Shown here: positions 1 to 4,611 of the stretch, piece after piece
Numbering within the stretch: the first letter of the stretch is position 1
How the letters are laid out: every line of letters begins with the position of its first letter
From: Actinomycetota bacterium
Lineage (GTDB): Bacteria > Actinomycetota > CADDZG01 > WHSQ01
Reading direction: 5' to 3'
DNA: 6,449 nt
Assembly: GCA_016781115.1 (NCBI GenBank)
Contig: JADDQX010000021.1
Coordinates: 1 to 6,449, forward strand
The notes under the pieces: generated by a model
What the model saw: only the letters and a program-made list of their open reading frames with translations
The model's database searches: none
Told to the model about the DNA's origin: nothing
Program-made: the position numbers and the translations under genes

Positions 1-80
1 CTGGCCGCTTCGGAGGTGCTCCCGGAGGTGGCCCCGGCCGCATCTCCGGCACCACCATCCTTCAGGGATTCGGCCCCGCT
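1..80 (-). other. In-frame open continuation beyond the anti-sigma stop
   Basis: After the TAG at 83-81 the same frame continues without a stop to base 1. It encodes a Gly/Ala/Ser/Thr-rich stretch (begins SGAESLKDGG, then AGDAAGATSGSTSEAA). Its composition is like the residues just before the stop. It could be the outer linker of an originally longer anti-sigma protein, or simply downstream spacer. No start codon with a ribosome-binding site, terminator hairpin or promoter is evident in these 80 bases. Confidence 0.4.
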
Positions 81-116
81 CTACACCTCGAGACTCCGGG
101 CCCTATCTCCGGCTCC
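33..116 (-). repeat. Imperfect 21-bp direct repeat, 63 bp apart, spanning the anti-sigma stop
   Basis: Bases 33-53 and 96-116 match at 17 of 21 positions, with a shared 9-base core (atctccggc on the plus strand at 42-50 and 105-113). The spacing of 63 bases is 21 codons. Both copies therefore fall in the anti-sigma frame and encode GAGDRAR and GAGDAAG. One copy lies before the TAG and one after it. It may be a small duplicated linker unit or chance in GC-rich low-complexity sequence. Confidence 0.45.
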
Positions 117-500
117 GGTGGAGGCCGCTTGCTCGTCTCCTCCACCCATGCCGCCGAAGCCGAGGTAGGCGAACGCCCCGATCGTCGCGAGCAGCGCGGC
201 GGCCCCCAGCAGCTGGAAGATCCGGCTCCCCGACCTGGGGGCCGCGGCCGGCGCATCGCCCGCATCCGGCAGCGGCACCGCCTGGTTCAGCACGACGCGG
301 CGCAGCGCCACCTTCTCCAGCTCCGACAGCCGGGGTGTGTCGGCTTCAGGCAGGAGGGCCCGCAGCGCCGCTAGCTCCTGGGCACATCCCGGGCAAGCGC
401 GCACGTGTTCTTCCACCCAGGCGCGGTCGTCCGGCGTCAGCGCGTCGTCGACGTAGCCGCGCAGCAAGTGCGAGCAGCGATCGTGTTCTGGTGCGTTCAT
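81..500 (-). CDS. Membrane-anchored zinc-finger anti-sigma factor, apparently short
   Basis: The product probably binds the preceding sigma factor in the cytosol and keeps it at the membrane. It has 139 residues. The N-terminal anti-sigma domain carries the H-x3-C-x2-C zinc motif (H32, C36, C39 in HVRACPGC), with C9 as a likely fourth ligand and the usual 'LxxYVDDxLTPDDRAWVEEHV' helix before it. After a linker (51-93) comes one membrane helix (about 94-115, IFQLLGAAALLATIGAFAYL). Only some 24 Gly/Ala/Ser-rich outer residues follow before TAG at 83-81. The ATG at 500 overlaps the sigma stop as ATGA, with an AAGGGA-type ribosome-binding site about 5 nt upstream. The mycobacterial counterpart beside SigM (Rv3912) has a longer outer part. 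Here the frame beyond the TAG stays open with similar composition to the window edge, so the gene may be truncated by a nonsense change or a base error. Function by family and context is well supported; the true length is uncertain. Confidence 0.88.
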   Translation of the reverse strand: MNAPEHDRCSHLLRGYVDDALTPDDRAWVEEHVRACPGCAQELAALRALLPEADTPRLSELEKVALRRVVLNQAVPLPDAGDAPAAAPRSGSRIFQLLGAAALLATIGAFAYLGFGGMGGGDEQAASTGAGDRARSLEV

Positions 501-1063
501 ACGGTTCCCTTTGACTCGCCGGACGGTGCGCGATGTTCCAACAGCTCGGCCAGGCGTCGGCGTCCCCTGCTGATGCGAGACTTCACCGTGCCGATGCGGG
601 CGTCGGTGAGCCGAGCGATCTCCTCGTAGGGGATGCCGCCGATGTCGTGCATGACCACAGCCTCGCGGTATTCGTCGGCTAGTTGTGCCAGCGCGCGAGT
701 GACGTCCAGGCGCGCCGCGACGCGCTCGTCGAAGCCGGCGGTTGCTGTTTCCGGCCGCTCCTCGGGATCGCCTTCATCCAGGGCCCAGCGCTTCCTCTTC
801 CGGAGCAGGTCGTGGCACGCGTTGATGCCGATGCGATAGAGCCACGTGCCGAAAGCCGAATCCGAGCGGAAGTTAGCGGCTTGGCGGAAGGCTGCGATGA
901 ACGTGTCCTGCGTCGCATCGAGGGCGTCGGCGCGGTCGCCGGTCATGCGGTAGGCGAGGGCGAAGATCCGGTCCTCATGACGCGCCATCAGCTCCGCGAA
1001 GGATGTCTGGTTGCCTTGCAGGAAGCTCCGGAGGAGCTCGAGGTCGGTGCGGGGGTCAGCCAC
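497..1063 (-). CDS. sigM: ECF-type RNA polymerase sigma factor, SigM-like
   Basis: An alternative sigma factor of 188 residues, normal for the ECF group, with only regions 2 and 4. Region 2 (about 22-92) includes FAELMARHEDRIFALAYRM, the helix DALDATQDTFIAAF and the -10-recognising segment FGTWLYRIGINACHDLLRKRKR. A short acidic linker follows, then region 4 (about 118-175) with LADEYREAVVMHDI, a helix-turn-helix YEEIARLTDARIGTVKSRISRGRRRL and LAELL. The start is placed at GTG 1063 and not at the upstream ATG 1096: GTG has a GAGGT ribosome-binding site 8 nt upstream and overlaps the kinase stop by 8 bp, while the extra 11 residues from 1096 are Pro/Arg/Ser-rich and would overlap the kinase by 41 bp. 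The stop overlaps the next gene's ATG (ATGA). Position between the murJ/kinase module and a zinc anti-sigma gene matches mycobacterial SigM. The symbol rests on synteny as much as on sequence. The factor is probably held by the membrane-bound anti-sigma factor. Confidence 0.92.
   Translation of the reverse strand: MADPRTDLELLRSFLQGNQTSFAELMARHEDRIFALAYRMTGDRADALDATQDTFIAAFRQAANFRSDSAFGTWLYRIGINACHDLLRKRKRWALDEGDPEERPETATAGFDERVAARLDVTRALAQLADEYREAVVMHDIGGIPYEEIARLTDARIGTVKSRISRGRRRLAELLEHRAPSGESKGTV
505..512 (-). promoter_or_regulatory. Probable ribosome-binding site of the anti-sigma gene
   Basis: The minus strand reads AAAGGGAA, with the AGGGA core 5 nt before ATG 500, inside the end of the sigma-factor gene. 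It is weaker than the GAGGT before the sigma gene. Together with the ATGA overlap it supports coupled translation of sigma and anti-sigma factors. Confidence 0.4.
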
Positions 1064-2549
1064 GGAACTCGACCTCGGCGATCGAGGCCGTTCCACCCGC
1101 GGGACCGATCTCGGTGATCCAGATCAGCCAGTACCTAGCGGAGGCCCCGTCGGGCGAGAGGCTGAAGCTGGCCGGGGCCCCGGACCTGTCCGCTGCCAGC
1201 GCGAAGGCTTGCTCGTTCGGCCCGATCGAGTTACCGCTGCGGAGCTCCATATCGATCCCGGGCGAGGCTTGGATGCGCACCTCTCTTACCTCTACCTCCT
1301 CCCCGAGGTCGAACATGAGGCCTACGCCTGGTTTCCCCAGCGCTTCGAGCGAGGAGCTGTAGGACTGAGTGGTCCAGGAGGTGGATGCATCCCCGTCCGC
1401 GGCCGCCGGCGCTTCCTCCGGGTGCTCTCCGTCGCCGCCGTATGGGTCGAAGTCGGAGACCGAGGCGACCTCGAGCTGGGCGGCAACATCGGCCGGCGGC
1501 GATGGACGGCCTCGTTCTTGCGGCGGCTCGCCGTTCTCTCCTCCTCCGTCCAGCAGCGACGACACGAACACTGCAAGAGCGATCGTTGCGGCCACCGCGA
1601 CTATGACGCGCAGGATCCAGCCAGCGTCGCCCGAGGGTCGCGTAGGTGCCGCCGCGGTGGTCGCGCGGGGCGGATTGACCGCAGGGGTCGCCAGTGTTGC
1701 GCCGTCGCGAGGGGCGGCGTTCGCAAGTGCGGCGGCCATCTCATCTGCGTCGGCGAACCGGTTCGCCGGGTCCTTCTCGAGCGCCTTCAAGATCACCGCC
1801 TCGAGCTGGCGCGGCACCCCGGCCTTGATGCTGCGAGGGGCAGGGGGCCGCTCCTTCAGATGCATCAACGCGGTACCGATCTCCGTCTCGCCGGTGAACG
1901 GCGGCCGGCCCACCACCAGCTCGTACAGAACGACGCCCAGCCCGTATAGGTCCGAGCGATGATCCGGATCTCGTCCCTGGCCTTGTTCGGGAGAGAGATA
2001 AGTAACCGTCCCGATGATCGACCCCGTCGTCGTTATGTCGCCCTTTACGAAGGCGGCTCTCGCGATCCCGAAGTCGGCCACCTTCAAGAGGCCGTCACCG
2101 GCGATCAGAACGTTCGCGGGTTTTACGTCCCGATGGATCACCCCCTGCTTGTGTGCGTAGGCGAGCGCCTGGCAGATCGTGGTACCGATGGCGACCACAC
2201 GTTGCGGCTCCACGCTCTGGCCGCCCGCCACGAGATCTCCGAGGGTGCCGCCAGCACAAAGCTCCATCACGATGAACTGCAGGGGCGGACCCGCACCGTC
2301 TGGCAGCTCGCTTCCGGTGTCGAAGATCGAGACGATGTTCGGGTGACTGAGGCGCGCCGCGGCGAGCGCTTCACGGCGGAAGCGCTCGAGGAAAGCCTCA
2401 TCTTCGGAGAGGTGGGGATGCAGAACCTTGACCGCTACAGGACGCGCAAGGATCTCGTCGCGAGCGCGCCACACCGTCGCCATCCCGCCGCGTGAGATCT
2501 CCGACTCGAGGACGTAGCGCCCGGCGACGATGTCGAGCTGAGGAGGCAT
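1056..2549 (-). CDS. Transmembrane Ser/Thr protein kinase with MviN-type discoidin-like ectodomain
   Basis: A Hanks-type (PknB-like) kinase of 497 residues. The kinase domain spans about 12-277: glycine loop SRGGMATV (19-26), catalytic K41 (VAVK), E60 of helix C, catalytic loop HRDVKPAN (139-146, D141/K143/N146), DFG (159-161), activation-loop TTT (173-175), GTVTYLSPE (180-188), D200 and R264. T173 and T175 line up with the two phosphorylated threonines of M. tuberculosis PknB. A Pro/Ala/Thr-rich linker leads to one membrane helix (312-333), an acidic-Pro linker and an outer domain (about 359-497). That domain has the pattern DFDPYGGDGEHPEEAP (366-381), DGDASTSW (385-392), KPGVGLMFDLG and a terminal IAEVEF strand, which I recognise from the C-terminal discoidin/F5-8C-like domain of actinobacterial MviN proteins. 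It has no PASTA repeats. ATG 2549 directly precedes the kinase fold; no Shine-Dalgarno is visible. The stop overlaps the sigma-factor start. Substrates are unknown; MurJ partners, FHA proteins or the anti-sigma factor are candidates by context only. Confidence 0.93.
   Translation of the reverse strand: MPPQLDIVAGRYVLESEISRGGMATVWRARDEILARPVAVKVLHPHLSEDEAFLERFRREALAAARLSHPNIVSIFDTGSELPDGAGPPLQFIVMELCAGGTLGDLVAGGQSVEPQRVVAIGTTICQALAYAHKQGVIHRDVKPANVLIAGDGLLKVADFGIARAAFVKGDITTTGSIIGTVTYLSPEQGQGRDPDHRSDLYGLGVVLYELVVGRPPFTGETEIGTALMHLKERPPAPRSIKAGVPRQLEAVILKALEKDPANRFADADEMAAALANAAPRDGATLATPAVNPPRATTAAAPTRPSGDAGWILRVIVAVAATIALAVFVSSLLDGGGENGEPPQERGRPSPPADVAAQLEVASVSDFDPYGGDGEHPEEAPAAADGDASTSWTTQSYSSSLEALGKPGVGLMFDLGEEVEVREVRIQASPGIDMELRSGNSIGPNEQAFALAADRSGAPASFSLSPDGASARYWLIWITEIGPAGGTASIAEVEFRG
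1072..1076 (-). promoter_or_regulatory. Ribosome-binding site of the sigma-factor gene
   Basis: On the minus strand GAGGT lies 8 nt before GTG 1063, inside the end of the kinase gene. It is complementary to the usual 16S rRNA 3' end and decides the start in favour of GTG 1063 over ATG 1096. It is the clearest Shine-Dalgarno among the genes in this window. Confidence 0.6.
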
Positions 2550-2565
2550 GTCGGGCCGCGGGTGG

Positions 2566-2979
2566 CTAGGTGGTGCCGGCTTGACCGTCGGCGGTTGCCC
2601 TAGCCCATCTCGCGATAGGACCGATACGACTGACGATCAGAGTGTCGGCAACCCGCCGGAGCCGGATATGTACGATGCCGGCGTCGTCGATCATCGTTCC
2701 CTCTCGCAGCACCCGAGCGTCTTTGACGCCGCCGTCCTCGCTGTTCACCTGGGCTTTCGCGAGTTGCAAGATCTCCTCGTCGGTGTACTGAGCCGCGTTG
2801 CCGCTCGTCCCCACGCTGGTCGAAACGACGACGGCCACATCGTCGGCACCAGAGTCCAGCGTGAAGTAGTTGACGAGGATGGAGCCTGCGTCGTAGGCGA
2901 CGACGGCGAAGATGCCGAGCCCGAGGATCACCTTTAGGAAGAAATCGCCGATGATCCCGCGTTCGTCCCTGATGAGCAT
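2566..2979 (-). CDS. Small TadE/TadG-like one-pass membrane protein, function unknown
   Basis: This 137-residue protein has a short charged N-terminus (MLIRDERG), one hydrophobic helix (about 13-36, FFLKVILGLGIFAVVAYDAG) and a soluble C-terminal part that would be extracytoplasmic. The plan resembles TadE/TadG-type pilus-assembly proteins. These begin R-x-E-R-G, have one helix ending in D-x-G, and continue with a helix containing an 'aADdvA' pattern (here LDSGADDVA, 41-49). The end also fits that group: a beta-strand with alternating hydrophobics (IVHIRLRRV, 102-110), then a TLIVSRIGPIARWARATA segment (113-130). This is a pattern match by eye and not a confirmed family hit. The gene starts 30 bp after the murJ stop and ends 16 bp before the kinase start, so it is probably co-transcribed. 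No Shine-Dalgarno is evident before the ATG. No other pilus genes (TadA, TadB, prepilin) are in view. It may be an envelope component unrelated to pili. Confidence 0.75.
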   Translation of the reverse strand: MLIRDERGIIGDFFLKVILGLGIFAVVAYDAGSILVNYFTLDSGADDVAVVVSTSVGTSGNAAQYTDEEILQLAKAQVNSEDGGVKDARVLREGTMIDDAGIVHIRLRRVADTLIVSRIGPIARWARATADGQAGTT

Positions 2980-3009
2980 CGCTGGATTATCGCGTGCCGG
3001 CCGCTCTCA

Positions 3010-4611
3010 TCACTGATTCGCGCTTCGCCGGCGCACGATCCTCTTCACGAACGAAAGCTCTTCCACTCGGAGCGCCGCAGCAAGCCCGAGATAGGCCGCG
3101 GTCCCTACGGCGACGGGGCCCAGCAGAGCCACCGCCTGCTCGAGGAACCCATCGGGGTCCATCACCCGCTGCAGGGTCGCGGAAGCCGTCCATACCAGCA
3201 ACCCCATCACCGCTGCGGCGAGAGCGATCTTCGTGATGCTTCGGATCACGCGAGCGCCGTCGAGGCCGTGGAGCCGGGCTCGTAACGAGCGAGCTTGAAG
3301 CACGACCCCGAGGGCGTAGGCGCACGCGTGGCCCAGCGCCAGTCCCTTTACCCCCAGCCACAGGAACAACGGGATGTTGATGGCCGTGTTGAAGACCACG
3401 GCGATGACGTTTATCTGGAACGGCGTCTTGGTGTCCTGCAACGCGTAGAAGGCGCGCAGGAACAACTGGAATATCGAGAACGGGACCAGTCCCAGCACGA
3501 AGAAGCGAAGCACCCCCGCGACGAGCTCGGTCGAGCGCTCGGTCATGACGCCTCGCTCCAACAGGAACCTCACGACCGGCTCCCCCAGCACGAGATACCC
3601 GACCGCTGCGGGAAGCACCAAGAGGACGGTGGTGCGGATCCCGGTCGAGAGCCGGTCCCGGAAGTCGTCCCATCGCTCGTTGCTCGCGTCCGCGCTCATG
3701 CCCGGCAGCAGCGCGGTGATGACCGAGACCGCGAACAGCCCGTGGGGGAGCATGAAGAACGTGAAGGCGCTGACGTACGCGGTGTAGCCGCCCGTCTGCT
3801 CGTTCGCCAGCCACTGCACGATGAGATACCCGATCTGGTTCGTCACGACGTACCCGATGACGAAGATCGAAAGGCGCGCCAGCTTCCGGAGCGAGGGGTG
3901 AACGATCGAGAAGGTAGCTCGATAGGTACCGAGGCCTCGCAGGAAAGGGAGCTGTGCCAAGGCCATCAGGGCGACGCCCGTCGTCGTCCCCAACCCGATG
4001 ATCAACAGCTGCGTGGTCGTGACGGCCTGCAGGTCGTCGACCTCGCCGTAGGCCTGATGGAACGCGAGGAAGACCGCGATCACCGCAAGGTTGTTCAGGA
4101 TCGGCGTGTACATGGGAGCGCCGAAGCGTTTGTGCGCGTTCAGGAGGCCGGCGGTCACGGCGGTCAGGCCATAGAACACGATCTGGGGGATGAAGAGGCG
4201 CAAGAGGAAGGTCAGGACCTCGACTTGTTGCGCGGCCTCGGCCCCCTCGAGCCTGACCGCGTAGAACCGGGCGATCAGAGGCGCGATCAGGACCCCGATC
4301 GTGGCGATGGCGACGAGCACCACCAACGACAGATTGATGATCGCGCTCGCTATCCGCCACGCCCGCTCGCGGCCCTCTTTCTCTAGGAGCTCCACGAACA
4401 CGGGGACGAAGACCGAGGTCAGCACCCCTCCCAGCACCAGCTCGTAGATGATGTTGGGCGCGGTATTGCCGATGTTGTACGTGTCCGCCAGCCGCCCCGA
4501 CTCCACGACCCCGAGCGCGGCGGCGATCGCCGCGAGCCGCAGGAGCCCCGTGACGCGCGACAGCACGGTGCCGGCGGTCATCACCGCCGTAGCTCTTGCG
4601 AGAGAGCTCAA
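3010..4611 (-). CDS. murJ: Lipid II flippase MurJ (MviN family)
   Basis: MurJ moves the peptidoglycan precursor lipid II across the cytoplasmic membrane and belongs to the MOP exporter superfamily. The 533-residue product is a polytopic membrane protein of normal MurJ length (E. coli about 510). It opens with the family signature AGTVLSRVTGLLR (13-25). R19, R25 and D43 match the functionally important R18, R24 and D39 of E. coli MurJ by my hand alignment. Further family motifs are GGVLTSVFVP (61-70), LPHGLFAVSVITALLP in the middle and RAFYALQDTKTPF later. The frame is open far upstream, but residues before about 4611 are a Pro/Arg-rich shadow of DUF6049. I chose TTG at 4611 because it overlaps the DUF6049 stop as TTGA and keeps the SSLARATAV segment expected before the signature; GTG 4584 and ATG 4581 are alternatives. 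No clear Shine-Dalgarno is seen, consistent with translational coupling. Unlike mycobacterial MviN there is no C-terminal pseudokinase or ectodomain: the protein ends in a short basic tail (VRRRSANQ). Confidence 0.93.
   Translation of the reverse strand: MSSLARATAVMTAGTVLSRVTGLLRLAAIAAALGVVESGRLADTYNIGNTAPNIIYELVLGGVLTSVFVPVFVELLEKEGRERAWRIASAIINLSLVVLVAIATIGVLIAPLIARFYAVRLEGAEAAQQVEVLTFLLRLFIPQIVFYGLTAVTAGLLNAHKRFGAPMYTPILNNLAVIAVFLAFHQAYGEVDDLQAVTTTQLLIIGLGTTTGVALMALAQLPFLRGLGTYRATFSIVHPSLRKLARLSIFVIGYVVTNQIGYLIVQWLANEQTGGYTAYVSAFTFFMLPHGLFAVSVITALLPGMSADASNERWDDFRDRLSTGIRTTVLLVLPAAVGYLVLGEPVVRFLLERGVMTERSTELVAGVLRFFVLGLVPFSIFQLFLRAFYALQDTKTPFQINVIAVVFNTAINIPLFLWLGVKGLALGHACAYALGVVLQARSLRARLHGLDGARVIRSITKIALAAAVMGLLVWTASATLQRVMDPDGFLEQAVALLGPVAVGTAAYLGLAAALRVEELSFVKRIVRRRSANQ

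Noticed and set aside
1064..1096. Sigma-factor start at ATG 1096
   Set aside because: It would add an MERPRSPRSSS tail and a 41-bp overlap with the kinase. GTG 1063 has a GAGGT site at good spacing and a short overlap.
1011..1949. 312-codon plus-strand frame antisense to the kinase
   Set aside because: It is Arg/Gly-rich without motifs and lies opposite a clearly recognisable kinase.
2980..3009. Promoter or terminator in the largest gap (30 bp) after murJ
   Set aside because: No convincing hairpin with a T-run and no -35/-10 pair; only a short GCCGGC palindrome, common in GC-rich DNA.
2987..4360. 457-codon minus-strand frame overlapping murJ in another phase
   Set aside because: Its product is an Arg/Pro/Gly-rich shadow; murJ in the correct phase accounts for the region.
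3295..4386. 363-codon open frame on the plus strand, antisense to murJ
   Set aside because: The translation is rich in Arg, Glu, Asp, Gln and His with no domain pattern, as expected from the antisense of GC-rich membrane-protein codons; murJ is certain on the other strand.
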